From Azohydromonas australica DSM 1124 (GTDB taxonomy: Bacteria > Pseudomonadota > Gammaproteobacteria > Burkholderiales > Burkholderiaceae_C): a DNA stretch of 64,000 nt. Positions 44,636 to 53,843 of this stretch are shown here, piece after piece (the first letter of the stretch is position 1; each line of letters opens with the position of its first letter). Both the position numbers and the translations under genes were made by a program. The stretch is taken from positions 169,094-233,093 of the forward strand of contig NZ_KE387210.1 in NCBI RefSeq assembly GCF_000430725.1, read 5' to 3'. The notes below the pieces were generated by a model, which saw only the letters and a program-made list of their open reading frames with translations, was not told the origin of the DNA and did not search any database.

Positions 44636-46705
44636 ATGACCTCTGCCCATTCCGATTCAGCACCGATTCAGGCCGCGGCGCCCGCGCTGGGCCCGCGCGC
44701 GGCATTGCGCGTGGGCGCGGTGCTGCTGCTGGCCTGTGTGGCGCTGGTGGCCGCGGCCAGCGCCTTCATGTGGCAGGCGCGCGAGAACGCGCTGCGCCAG
44801 GCGCAGCAGACCAGCGCCAACCTGGCGGAGTCGGTGCTCGACCACATGGAGGCCACGCTGCGCGAGACCGACGCCTTCATGGCCGTGGTCTCGCGCACGG
44901 TGCTGGCGCCCTACGAGGACGGCGGCGGCCCCACGCAGGCGCTGCGCGACGAGATCCTGCGCCGCGTCAACCTGCAGCCCGCGCTGCACGACCTGTACGT
45001 CTACGACGCCAAGGGCAAGCTGCGCGTGAGCTCCTACGCCGGGCAGCGCTACGAGGCCTCCGCGCAGGGGCGCGAGTTCTTCGAGCTGCACCGCGCCAGC
45101 ACGCGCGACGACCTGATCGTGGGCAAGCCCTTCCGCGCCGAGCCGCACGGCGACTGGGTCGTGCCGCTGTCGCGGCGCCTGGCGCACGCGGACGGCCGCT
45201 TCGCCGGCGTGGTGGTGGGGGCGCTGTCGATGAAGTACCTGCAGCAGTACCTGGACCGCTTCGAGCTCGGCCGCGACGCGCTGCTGTCACTCTGCACCCG
45301 CGACGCCACGGTGCTGGTGCGCCGGCCCTACAGCGAGGTGGCGGTGGGCATCGAGCTCAAGGAGTCGGTGCTCAACCGCGAGCACTACTCGCGTGCGCGC
45401 TCGGGCACCTTCACCGCCGACTCGCCGGTGGACGGCCTGCAGCGCCAGTACAGCTTCGTGCACTCCCAGGCCTACGCGGTGATGGTGGTGGTGGCGCTGT
45501 CGCGCGACGAGGTGCTGGCCGCCTGGCGGCACTCGGCCTGGCTCAATGCGGCTGCCGTGGCCGCGGTGGTGGCGGGGCTGGTGCTGGCGGGGCTGCTCAA
45601 CCACCGCACGCTGCGGGCGCAACAGGCGCTCACGCGCGAGCTGCAGGGCTCCAACCGGCGCCTGGCGGAACTGGAGCACGCCATCAACGAGCACGCCGTG
45701 GTGGCGGTCACGGACGTGCGCGGCGTGATCCTGAGCGTCAACGAGCGCTTCTGCGCGCTGTCCAAGTACAGCGCCGAGGAGCTGATCGGCAGCCCGCACA
45801 GCATCGTGCGCTCGGACCGGCACCCGGCCTCGTTCTTCAAGCACATGTGGCGCACCATCGCGCGCGGCGGCGTCTGGCAGGGCCAGGTCGAGAACCGGGC
45901 CAAGGACGGCAGCACCTACTGGGTGGACACGACCATCGTTCCGCTGCTCAACGAGCGCGGCAAGCCCTACCAGTACATCGCCATCCGCACCGACATCACC
46001 GAGCTGCGGCGCACGCAGCTGGAGCTGCAGACGGCGCACGAGCAGCTCGCGCGCAGCAACGAGGAGCTGGCGCGGCTGGCGGCCTTCGACCCGCTCACCG
46101 GCCTGGCCAACCGGCGCCGCTTCGACGCGGCGCTGGAGGACGCCTGGCGCGTGGCGCAGCGCCAGCGCGAGGCGTTGAGCCTGCTGATGATCGACGTGGA
46201 CCGCTTCAAGCAGTTCAACGACAGCTACGGCCATCCTGAGGGCGACGCCTGCCTGCGCCGCGTGGCGATGGCGCTGCGCGGCGTCTCGCGCCGCCCGGGC
46301 GACCTGGTGGCGCGCTGGGGCGGCGAGGAGTTCGCGATGCTGCTGCCCGGCACCGATGCCGATGGCGCGCGCGTGGTGGCGGAGCTGGCGCGCCGCGCGG
46401 TGGTGCTGCTGGCCATCGAGCACCGCCACGGCGTGCAGGGCCGCGTGACGCTGAGCGTGGGCACGCACACGCTGCTGCCGGGCCCCGGCGCCCGGGTGCA
46501 GTCGCTGGTGGAGGGCGCCGATCGCGCGCTCTACGTCGCCAAGCAGGGCGGGCGCAACCGCGTGGCCTCGCTGGCCGAGGTGGAGGCGGCCAGCGCCGCC
46601 GGGGTGCCGGCGGCCCCGCCGGCGCCGGCCGTGCTCCCGGCGCCGCCGCGGCCGGTGGCGGACGCCCATTCCGAGCGGGTGGACGGGAACCCCGCCACGG
46701 CGTGA
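44636..46705 (+). CDS. Membrane diguanylate cyclase (Cache-PAS-GGDEF)
   Basis: A 689-residue cyclase making cyclic di-GMP. A membrane span at about 28-48 and another at about 303-322 enclose a periplasmic sensor that looks like a double Cache domain. A PAS domain (about 345-460) contains NGSTYW-type strands, here DGSTYWVDTTIVP. The GGDEF domain (about 485-650) has an intact active site, GGEEF (about 561-565), in RWGGEEFAML, and an upstream I-site RPGD five residues before it, so product inhibition is expected. A low-complexity Pro/Ala tail follows. ATG 44636 fits the first membrane span. A degenerate GGDEF-EAL gene follows 186 bases later on the same strand. Confidence 0.9.
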   Translation: MTSAHSDSAPIQAAAPALGPRAALRVGAVLLLACVALVAAASAFMWQARENALRQAQQTSANLAESVLDHMEATLRETDAFMAVVSRTVLAPYEDGGGPTQALRDEILRRVNLQPALHDLYVYDAKGKLRVSSYAGQRYEASAQGREFFELHRASTRDDLIVGKPFRAEPHGDWVVPLSRRLAHADGRFAGVVVGALSMKYLQQYLDRFELGRDALLSLCTRDATVLVRRPYSEVAVGIELKESVLNREHYSRARSGTFTADSPVDGLQRQYSFVHSQAYAVMVVVALSRDEVLAAWRHSAWLNAAAVAAVVAGLVLAGLLNHRTLRAQQALTRELQGSNRRLAELEHAINEHAVVAVTDVRGVILSVNERFCALSKYSAEELIGSPHSIVRSDRHPASFFKHMWRTIARGGVWQGQVENRAKDGSTYWVDTTIVPLLNERGKPYQYIAIRTDITELRRTQLELQTAHEQLARSNEELARLAAFDPLTGLANRRRFDAALEDAWRVAQRQREALSLLMIDVDRFKQFNDSYGHPEGDACLRRVAMALRGVSRRPGDLVARWGGEEFAMLLPGTDADGARVVAELARRAVVLLAIEHRHGVQGRVTLSVGTHTLLPGPGARVQSLVEGADRALYVAKQGGRNRVASLAEVEAASAAGVPAAPPAPAVLPAPPRPVADAHSERVDGNPATA

Positions 46706-46891
46706 ACAAGTGCACGCAGGGGCCTGGGCATGACCGTTGCGTCCCGCCCGGGATCGTGTAGGGCCCGGGCCACAATGCAGGCTGAGCCGAAGCTCGTGGC
46801 TTGAGGAGCCGCGGGGGACGGTGCCGGTCGTGGACGGCGGCGGGTTTTCGTCAAGCCGTCCCGGCGCCCTCGGCTCGTTGAAGTTCCTGCC

Positions 46892-49800
46892 ATGCCGCGC
46901 GTCCTTTCGTCACTCCTCGGCCGCCTCAGCGTGGGCCGCAAGCTGCTGGTGATGAGCCTGCTGCCGCTGGTGGTGGCGCTGCTCGCCGGCAGCGTGCTCG
47001 TGCGCGACCGGCTGCGCATCGTCGCGGAGGCGCAGCAGGAGCTCGCCGGGCTGGTGTGCATCGGCGAGGTCAACCGCATGCTGCAGGCGGCCGCGGCGCC
47101 GGAGACGCCGATGGTCTCGCGCCAGGCCACGGCGGTGCTGATGCAGGTGCCGCAGTGCGCCGAGGCCGTCGGCGCGGCGCTGCGCCAGGCGGTGGAGCGG
47201 CTGACCAAGGATCCCGCCCAGCAGAAGCCGGACGCGCAGGGGCGCGCCACGCTGGCCGTGCTGCGCGCGGAGGTGCTGCGCCAGGGGCAGCTGGTGGTGT
47301 CGCAGCTGGCCTTCCAGTCCGGGCTGGGCGACAGCCCGGCGCTGGCCGACGGCCGCTACGTGGTGCCGATCATGGTGGCGCGGCTGCCGGAGCTGCTGGT
47401 GCTGGCGCAGCGCGTGAGCGAGCTGCTGCTGAACGCCGCCGCGGCGCTGCCGAAGGAGCCGGTGGAGGACTGGCGCAACCGCTACTTCATGCTCGAAGGC
47501 CAGCTCGTGGGCCAGGCGCGGCTGATGGAGCTCGACGGCCAGCAGGCCAAGGTGCGCGTGCTCGACGATCCGGTGCTGGGGGCGCTGGCGGTGCAGGCGC
47601 AGGCGCTGGCGGCGGTGGAGGCCTTCAGCCGCGAGGCCCGCGCGCTGGCGCTGGCGCCGAACGCACCCGGGGCCGAGGCGCTCAAGCCGCTGCTGTCCAC
47701 GCACCAGGCCTTGCTGGTGCAGATCGACGAGTACGGCTCGCGGCTGGCGGCGCCGCTGCGCGGGCTGCTGCAAAAGCGCATCGACGACCGGCGGCAGAAG
47801 CTGGTGCTGCAGCTCGGCGGCGGCGCCCTGCTACTGCTGGGCGCGCTGGCCTACGCCTGGGCCGCGGCGCGCCAGATCCTGAAGCCGCTGCAGCACATGG
47901 CCGACGTGGCGCGCACCGTGCGCCGCGGCAACGACGTCAGCCGCCGCATGGAGTGGGACAGCCGCGACGAGTTCGGCGCCGTGGCGCAGGCCTTCAACCA
48001 CGTCCTGTCGCGGCTGGGCAGCCACCACCAGGAGCAGCAGCAGCTCAGTGCCACCCTCAACGCGCTGCAGGCGCGCCAGCGGCTGTCGGACATCACGCCA
48101 CTGCCCATCATCGTCACGGCGCTGCCCACGCACGAGCTGCTGCACGCCAACGGGCCGGGGCTGGCCTGGATCGGCCAGCGCCACAGCGACCCGCTCAGCG
48201 CGGGGCTGGAGCCGGCGGCGCGCGTGCAGCTCCAGCGGCTGCTGACCGAGCGCGGGCAGGTCGATGAGCTGGAGGTGCGCTGGCACGGCGGCGCGCATCC
48301 GGGCTGGGGCGTGCTGTCGGCGCGTCGCGTGGCCTACGAGGGGCGCGACGCGGTGCTCACCGTGTTCACGCCGGTGGACCAGCTCAAGCGCGCCGAGCAG
48401 GGCCTGTCGGTGTGGATGCAGGTGTTCGAGAACGCCACCGAGGGCATCGCGATCTGCGATGCCTCGCGCCACGTGGTCTCGCTCAACCCGGCGCTGTGCC
48501 GGCTCACCGCCTGCCGCACCGACATGGTGGTCGGGCGCGGGCTGGAGCAGCTGCTGTCCGAGGACATGGGGCGCGGCTTCATCGAGCGGCTGTGGCGCGT
48601 CGTCGAGACGCAGGGCCGCTGGCAGGGCGAGGTGTGGCTGCACCGGTCCGACGGCAAGACGGTGCCGGCGTGGCTGTCGGCCACCGTGGTCAGCGAGGGC
48701 GAGGCCTCCGGCACGCCGCGGCGCCACACCATCTTCAGCGCCCTGGACATCAGCGAGCGCAAGGCGCAGGAGCAGCGCATCCGCTACCTGGCGCACCACG
48801 ACGCGCTCACCGGGCTGCCCAACCGGGTGCTGTTCGTGGAGCGGCTGCGGGCCATGGTGCAGCGCGCGCGCCAGGGCGAGCAGCAGGTGGCGGTGCTGTG
48901 CATCGACCTGGACCGGTTCAAGCACGTCAACGACACGCTGGGCCGCCCGGCCGGCGACGCGCTGCTGCGCGCGGTGGCGCAGCGGCTGCTGGAGACGGTG
49001 CGCGGCGGCGACGTGGTGTGCCGCCTGGGCGGCGCGGAGCTGGGCGTGGCGCTGGGAGGCATCCGCGACGGCGAGGAGGCGCTGCGCCTGGTCGAGCAGC
49101 GCTTCCTGCCGCAGCTGCGGCATCCGCACGCGGTGGGCGGCTCCGAGGTGCACCTGAGCTGCAGCGTGGGCGTGGCGCTGTGCCCGCCCGAGGAGGAAGT
49201 GGACGAGGCCATGCGCCGCGCCGACGCGGCCATGATGCAGGCCAAGGCGCGCGGCGGCGACGCCGCCTGCCTGTTCACGGCCGAGCTGCACGAGCGCGCG
49301 CACCGGCGCGTGCTGGTGGAGGTGCAGCTGCGCCAGGCGCTGGAGCGCAACGAGTTCACGCTGCACTACCAGCCGCGGGTGGCGGCGCACGACGGCGCAC
49401 TGTCGGGCCTGGCGGCGCTGCTGCGCTGGCACAGCGCGCGGCTGGGCCCGGTGGGGCCAGCGGAGTTCGTGTCGGTGGCCGAGTCCTCGCGGCTGATCGT
49501 GCCCATCGGCGCCTGGGTCATCGACGAGGTCTGCCGCCAGCAGGCGCAGTGGAAGGCGCAGGGGTTCATGCCGGTGCCGGTGACCATCAACCTCTCGCCG
49601 GTGCAGCTGCGCGAGCCGGGACTGGTCAGCGCGCTGCAGGCGGCGCTGGAGCGCCATGGCGTGGTGCCGCGGCTGCTGGAGCTGGAGCTGTGCGAGTCGG
49701 CGGTGATGGAGGACGTGGAGTTCATGCTGCAGCAGCTCCTGGCGCTCAAGCGGCTGGGCGTGGAGCTGGCCATCGACAACTTCGGCACCGGCTATTCGAG

Positions 49801-50143
49801 CGTGCCGCACCTGCACCGCTTCCCCATCGACGCGCTCAAGATCGACCGCACAGTGGTGGCGGAGCTGGCGCTGGACCCGACACACCTGGCGGTGCCGCGC
49901 GCCATCGTGGGCATGGCCCACACGCTGGGCTTGCGCGTGGTGGCCGAGGGCGTGGAGGACGAGTCCACGGCCATGGCGCTGCGCGGCGTGGCCTGCGACG
50001 AGCTGCAGGGCTACCACTACGCGCAGCCGCTGCCGCCGCACGACCTGGAGGCCTGGGTCGCGCAGCAGCAGGCCTCGCAGGCGGCCCGCACCGAGGCCGC
50101 CAAGCCCAAGCTGCAGCTGCTGAGCAAGAGCGACGCGGCCTGA
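46892..50143 (+). CDS. GGDEF-EAL protein with both catalytic motifs degenerate
   Basis: A 1083-residue membrane protein: a span at about 18-38, a periplasmic helical sensor, a span at about 310-330, HAMP (about 332-385), a PAS domain (about 505-620), GGDEF (about 625-790) and EAL (about 800-1050). The GGDEF signature is GGAEL (near 712-716), so cyclase activity is unlikely, but the I-site RGGD just before it is kept. In the EAL domain the Glu of EAL is Ala (GLAALLRW, near 839) and DDFGTGYSS is DNFGTGYSS, which removes metal ligands needed for phosphodiesterase activity; LKIDR, AEGVE and LQGYHY are kept. It is best read as a non-catalytic c-di-GMP sensor, perhaps working with the adjacent cyclase. 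Confidence 0.9.
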   Translation: MPRVLSSLLGRLSVGRKLLVMSLLPLVVALLAGSVLVRDRLRIVAEAQQELAGLVCIGEVNRMLQAAAAPETPMVSRQATAVLMQVPQCAEAVGAALRQAVERLTKDPAQQKPDAQGRATLAVLRAEVLRQGQLVVSQLAFQSGLGDSPALADGRYVVPIMVARLPELLVLAQRVSELLLNAAAALPKEPVEDWRNRYFMLEGQLVGQARLMELDGQQAKVRVLDDPVLGALAVQAQALAAVEAFSREARALALAPNAPGAEALKPLLSTHQALLVQIDEYGSRLAAPLRGLLQKRIDDRRQKLVLQLGGGALLLLGALAYAWAAARQILKPLQHMADVARTVRRGNDVSRRMEWDSRDEFGAVAQAFNHVLSRLGSHHQEQQQLSATLNALQARQRLSDITPLPIIVTALPTHELLHANGPGLAWIGQRHSDPLSAGLEPAARVQLQRLLTERGQVDELEVRWHGGAHPGWGVLSARRVAYEGRDAVLTVFTPVDQLKRAEQGLSVWMQVFENATEGIAICDASRHVVSLNPALCRLTACRTDMVVGRGLEQLLSEDMGRGFIERLWRVVETQGRWQGEVWLHRSDGKTVPAWLSATVVSEGEASGTPRRHTIFSALDISERKAQEQRIRYLAHHDALTGLPNRVLFVERLRAMVQRARQGEQQVAVLCIDLDRFKHVNDTLGRPAGDALLRAVAQRLLETVRGGDVVCRLGGAELGVALGGIRDGEEALRLVEQRFLPQLRHPHAVGGSEVHLSCSVGVALCPPEEEVDEAMRRADAAMMQAKARGGDAACLFTAELHERAHRRVLVEVQLRQALERNEFTLHYQPRVAAHDGALSGLAALLRWHSARLGPVGPAEFVSVAESSRLIVPIGAWVIDEVCRQQAQWKAQGFMPVPVTINLSPVQLREPGLVSALQAALERHGVVPRLLELELCESAVMEDVEFMLQQLLALKRLGVELAIDNFGTGYSSVPHLHRFPIDALKIDRTVVAELALDPTHLAVPRAIVGMAHTLGLRVVAEGVEDESTAMALRGVACDELQGYHYAQPLPPHDLEAWVAQQQASQAARTEAAKPKLQLLSKSDAA

Positions 50144-50165
50144 GAGGGCGCGGCGCCGCTGCGCC

Positions 50166-50188
50166 GGCCTCGCCCCCGGCGCGAGGCC
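50166..50188. terminator. Hairpin after the GGDEF-EAL gene
   Basis: GGCCTCGC and GCGAGGCC are exact complements with a 7-base loop, 23 bases after the stop codon. No T-tract follows, so a weak or factor-dependent terminator at best. Confidence 0.35.
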
Positions 50189-50406
50189 ATATTCCTGGAG
50201 AGAAAGTTTTTGTCCATGCAGGGTAATTCCCGGGCTTCCTGATTCCAGGAGGTGCGTGGCCGCGGGCCAGAATTCCGGGCCGCTGTCTGGTTATGCCGTC
50301 ACCAGCCTCGGCATCGCGGCCCGACGTGATTCAGGGCCATCCGCAAAACTTGCTGATTTCAATCAACAGCCCGGCCGGCATCGGCTGCAGGCAAAAGGAG
50401 GGAACG

Positions 50407-51459
50407 ATGAACAGGCTTGATTCCATATATTCCTGGGAAAAATCGAATGCAGTGCCGGAGGCTGAGGCCGGCATGAAATTGCCGGCCCGGCGCCAATTCG
50501 TGCGCCTTGGCGTCGCGGCCGGCCTGGGCCTCGGGGCCGCCGGGGTGGCGGCCCAGCACGAGGCGGGCACGGCAGGCCGTCCAGGGCCGCTGGTCTGGAT
50601 GGACTACGACCAGGCCCGGCTGGATGCGGCCTACGACCAGCAGTTCTGGGCCAGCAACATCCAATCGCTGCTGAGGCGCACCACCACCAACAGCCAGCGT
50701 GCACTGGCCTATCTGCCGCCCAAGCAGGTGTGGGCTTATGGCACGCAGGCCGACGAAACCATCGAGGGTTTTCTGGCGCCCGGAAAGCGCCATGCGCCGA
50801 TCCACGTCTTCGTCCACGGCGGGGCCTGGCGCGGCGGGGCGGCGTCCGACGCCGCTTTCATGGCGGAGAATTTCGTGGGCCGCGGCGTGCATTTCCTGGC
50901 CCTGAATTTCAGCAATATTCTGGACATCAACGGCAATTTGATGGTCATGGCGGCTCAGGTGCGCCGCGCCCTGGCCTGGATCGCCCGCAATGCGGCTACC
51001 TTCGGCGGCGACCCGGCGCGTCTCTACCTCAGCGGCTTTTCCTCGGGTGCCCACCTGGCCGGCGTGCTGCTGACCACGGATTGGACCCAGGGCTTCGGGC
51101 TGCCGCAGTCGCTGATCAAGGGCGCCGTGTGCATCAGCGGCATTTACGACCTCCAGCCGGTGCGGCTGTCGGCGCGGCGCAAATACGTGGCCTTCACCGA
51201 CGAGATCGAGGCGCAGCTCAGCCCGCAGCGCCATGTCGCGCGCGTCCAGGCACCGGTGGCGCTGGTGCACGGCAGCCTGGAGTCGCCGGAGTTCATGCGG
51301 CAGTCCCGTGATTTCGCGTTGGCGCTGGAAAAGGCCGGCAAGAAGGTGTCGCTGAGCATCGGCGAGGAATACAACCACTTCGATGTCGCTGAGACCCTGG
51401 CCAGCCCCTACGGCATCGCGGGGCGGCTGGCGCTGGCACAGGTTCTCGGCGAGGGCTGA
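50407..51459 (+). CDS. Tat-exported alpha/beta hydrolase (BD-FAE-like esterase)
   Basis: A 350-residue hydrolase. A twin-arginine signal (ARRQFVRLGVAAGLGLGAAG, about 24-45) predicts folded export to the periplasm. The hydrolase domain has the oxyanion motif VFVHGGAWRGG, the nucleophile Ser in LSGFSSGAHL, an Asp/Glu region near VHGSLESPEF and the catalytic His in EEYNHFDV. It resembles the carboxylesterase/kynurenine-formamidase-like BD-FAE group; substrate unknown. AGGAGG lies seven bases before ATG 50407, which decides the start over an upstream frame. Confidence 0.87.
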   Translation: MNRLDSIYSWEKSNAVPEAEAGMKLPARRQFVRLGVAAGLGLGAAGVAAQHEAGTAGRPGPLVWMDYDQARLDAAYDQQFWASNIQSLLRRTTTNSQRALAYLPPKQVWAYGTQADETIEGFLAPGKRHAPIHVFVHGGAWRGGAASDAAFMAENFVGRGVHFLALNFSNILDINGNLMVMAAQVRRALAWIARNAATFGGDPARLYLSGFSSGAHLAGVLLTTDWTQGFGLPQSLIKGAVCISGIYDLQPVRLSARRKYVAFTDEIEAQLSPQRHVARVQAPVALVHGSLESPEFMRQSRDFALALEKAGKKVSLSIGEEYNHFDVAETLASPYGIAGRLALAQVLGEG

Positions 51460-51501
51460 GGCGCCGCGCACGGTGCCCGAAGGCGGGCACCGCGGCCCGG
51501 C

Positions 51502-52641
51502 TCACTGCGCCGTCGGGCTCGTCAGCGCGGGGATGGGCACCAGCATGAAGGCGCGCATGAGCTGTCCGCCGCTGGCCGGGCGGATGGCGCCCTGGCCGAC
51601 GATCACGCCGTTGTTGTTGATGTCGCTCGGCTCCGACAGCCGCCACCAGCCCGCGGCCAGCGCCTCGGGCAGCGTGTAGAGCGAGATCTCCTGGGCCGCG
51701 GTCACGTCCCACAGCCGGCCGAGTTCGGAAGGGTCGGCCAGGCGGTCGAAGCGGTAGCCCACCACCTTGCGGCTGCTGTTGAGCGAGTAGCCCACGCTGC
51801 CGAAGCAGCAGCCCGCGGGCGTCAGTCGCGTCACCGTGGTGCCCGAGGCGCCCTTGACGATGAAGGCGGCGGCGTCGAAGGGAAACTCGCTGGCATTGAG
51901 CGACATGGAGCCGGCCAGGTCGCCGGTGTCGTTGATTTCCGTGGGCACCAGGTTATCGAAGCCGGCCAGGGGCTTGATGATCTGGCGGGTGCCAGTGGCC
52001 TTCAGGCGCACGCCCTGTTTCACCCACTGCCCATTGACCTGTATTTCCCTGAAGCCGGCAATATCGCCGTTGGCATTGATGGCCGTGGCCTGCGACGAGC
52101 GGCCACCCCAGTTTCCCAAATCGGTCGTCACGCCATTTTGATGGCGGAAGGCATGCGTGATGCCCGGAGATACTTCATACCAGCCCACCACCACGGAGCT
52201 ATTGTTGATGGCCGCGGCATGGCTCTGGCCGCCGATGGGGGAAAGGATCGTGGTGATGGCGTTGTTTTTCCATATGAATCCCTGGCGGCTGGCGCCTTGA
52301 ACGTACCAGCCCACGACTTCGCGCAGGCGGTTGATGCCGGTGGCTTCGCCCCGGCCATCGGTGAAGATGGGCACTGGCGCCTTGCCGCGCTCGAAAATCG
52401 CCGGACGCTTGCCGCCGATGATGTTGAAGCTCACGTAACCGGCCGCCTTGCCGTCGCTGCTGACAGCGCGCGCGAAGCTCTCGCCGCCTTCCACCGAGCC
52501 CAGGCTGTAAACCTGGTATTGCGTGGCCTGGAACTGCGCGCTGGCCGGCTGCGGCACGAATGTCTCGCCGTCTTCGGCAAATGCGGGCTTGAAAATGGAG
52601 GCAGCAGCCAGCAAGGCTGCGAGAAAATATGGCTTCATCAC
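51502..52641 (-). CDS. Exported HAF-repeat protein, paralogue
   Basis: A 379-residue protein with a signal peptide of about 22 residues (ending AFA) and HAF-type repeats: GINRLREVVGWYV, AINNSSVVVGWYE, AINANGDIAGFRE, EINDTGDLAGSM and DINNNGVIVGQG. It is similar in layout to the protein at 31336-32445, sharing for instance SDNLVPT/FDNLVPT followed by IND. Two adjacent cysteines (GCCFGS) are a difference. A GGGGA site precedes the ATG. Function unknown; probably surface or periplasmic. It is convergent with the Tat esterase gene. Confidence 0.85.
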   Translation of the reverse strand: MMKPYFLAALLAAASIFKPAFAEDGETFVPQPASAQFQATQYQVYSLGSVEGGESFARAVSSDGKAAGYVSFNIIGGKRPAIFERGKAPVPIFTDGRGEATGINRLREVVGWYVQGASRQGFIWKNNAITTILSPIGGQSHAAAINNSSVVVGWYEVSPGITHAFRHQNGVTTDLGNWGGRSSQATAINANGDIAGFREIQVNGQWVKQGVRLKATGTRQIIKPLAGFDNLVPTEINDTGDLAGSMSLNASEFPFDAAAFIVKGASGTTVTRLTPAGCCFGSVGYSLNSSRKVVGYRFDRLADPSELGRLWDVTAAQEISLYTLPEALAAGWWRLSEPSDINNNGVIVGQGAIRPASGGQLMRAFMLVPIPALTSPTAQ

Positions 52642-52967
52642 GATTCCCCAGCAGAACCTGGTCTGCGCGGCAAGCTTAGTCAGTACAAAATGAATTTTTA
52701 TCCCTCTTTTTCAGGAGGTGAGAGGGATTTATGTCGCCGGAAACCGTGACCAAGGTCGGTGGTATTTCGGGCGAAGAGCTATCTCGGCAATTGCCGTTCC
52801 CAAAACATCGAGCGACTTCTCAGGACTGTCCCGCAGGCGCGCGCACGGCCGAGCCGCCCATGCCTGGCGGGACCACGCTTCAAAAAAAGTTGTTGCGCAC
52901 GCACCACCGGCGTGCAAATTCGGCTTCAGGTGGTGGATACTGTATGAAAACACAGTATTTGCCCTCC
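52642..52967. promoter_or_regulatory. Divergent region between HAF gene and imuA
   Basis: Contains the promoter of the SOS cassette with the LexA site at its right end and the leader of the HAF gene on the left. An in-frame ATG at 52731, behind AGGAGG, would extend imuA by 79 codons; the extension has no family resemblance and would place the LexA site inside the coding region, so it is not used. Confidence 0.5.
52940..52955. promoter_or_regulatory. LexA-binding site (SOS box)
   Basis: CTGT, eight bases, ACAG: an exact match to the gammaproteobacterial-type LexA consensus used in betaproteobacteria. It lies just before imuA, so the cassette is induced by DNA damage. The spacer contains an ATG (52944) that is in frame with imuA. 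Confidence 0.9.
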
Positions 52968-53843
52968 ATGTCCACTGTTCCGCTTACCGGCGCTGCCACC
53001 GCTTTGAATTCATTGCCGCCGGCCGTGGCGGCAGGTTTGTGGCGGGGCAGCGAGTTGGGGCAGGCCGGCGCGGCCGCCTGGGCCACGGGTTTCGAGGCGC
53101 TGGACCGCGAGCTGCCCGGCGGCGGCTGGCCCGGCGGGGCGCTGACGGAGCTGCTGCAGCCGCAGCCCGCCGTGCTGGAGTGGCGGCTGCTGGGGCCGGC
53201 GCTGGCGGCGCAAGGCGGCCGCGGGCGGCGCGTGGTGCTGGTGAACCCGCCGCGCCCGCCGCACGCGCCGGGCCTGCTGCAGGCGGGGCTGGACGCGCAG
53301 CAGCTGGTGTGGGTGCAGGCCGACAGCCCGGCGCAGCAGCTCTGGTGCACCGAGCAGCTGCTGCGCTCGGCCGAGGCGGTGGTGCTGGCCTGGCTGCCGC
53401 AGGCGCGGCCGGAGCAGCTGCGGCGGCTGCAGTTGCATGCGCAAGGGTCTCCGTGGCCGGCCTTCGTCTGCCGGCCGGCCGCGGCGCGGCACGAGCCATC
53501 GGCGGCGCCGCTGCGGCTGCTGGCGGCCCCGGGTACCACGCCGTGGACGCTGAAGGTGAGCATCCTCAAGCGCCGCGGTCCGGCGCACGAGGGCGAGATC
53601 GAGCTGGCCAGCATTCCTGACGGGCTGCGCGCGGTGCTGCCCGTGCGTGCGTACCGGGCGCCAGCCACCCCGGTGGCCGCCGTCCGGCGTCCCGGCACGG
53701 TGCGGGTGGCGCCGATGCCGCATGGCGCCCTGGCTGCGGCGTCGGCGCGGCGCGCGGGCGAAGAAGCCCAGGCCTCCTCTTCCACTTCCACGGAGCACGC
53801 CGATGCTGTGGGCCGCCGCCTGCACGCCCGCGCCGCCCACTGA
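52968..53843 (+). CDS. imuA: ImuA, SOS mutagenesis accessory protein
   Basis: A 291-residue RecA/SulA-like protein of the ImuA family: FEALDRELPGGGWPGGALTE near the N-terminus is the family hallmark, followed by VVLVNPPRPPHAPGL, and PWTLKVSILKRRGP near residue 190. ImuA supports damage-induced translesion synthesis together with ImuB and DnaE2. ATG 52968 is chosen so that translation starts after the LexA box; ATG 52944 lies within the box. The end overlaps imuB by 41 bases. Confidence 0.92.
   Translation: MSTVPLTGAATALNSLPPAVAAGLWRGSELGQAGAAAWATGFEALDRELPGGGWPGGALTELLQPQPAVLEWRLLGPALAAQGGRGRRVVLVNPPRPPHAPGLLQAGLDAQQLVWVQADSPAQQLWCTEQLLRSAEAVVLAWLPQARPEQLRRLQLHAQGSPWPAFVCRPAAARHEPSAAPLRLLAAPGTTPWTLKVSILKRRGPAHEGEIELASIPDGLRAVLPVRAYRAPATPVAAVRRPGTVRVAPMPHGALAAASARRAGEEAQASSSTSTEHADAVGRRLHARAAH

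Noticed and set aside
46892..50143. Active bifunctional cyclase/phosphodiesterase
   Set aside because: GGAEL, AAL and DNFG replace the catalytic motifs.
52731..52967. N-terminal extension of imuA from ATG 52731
   Set aside because: Despite an AGGAGG site, the extension has no ImuA resemblance and would put the LexA box inside the gene.
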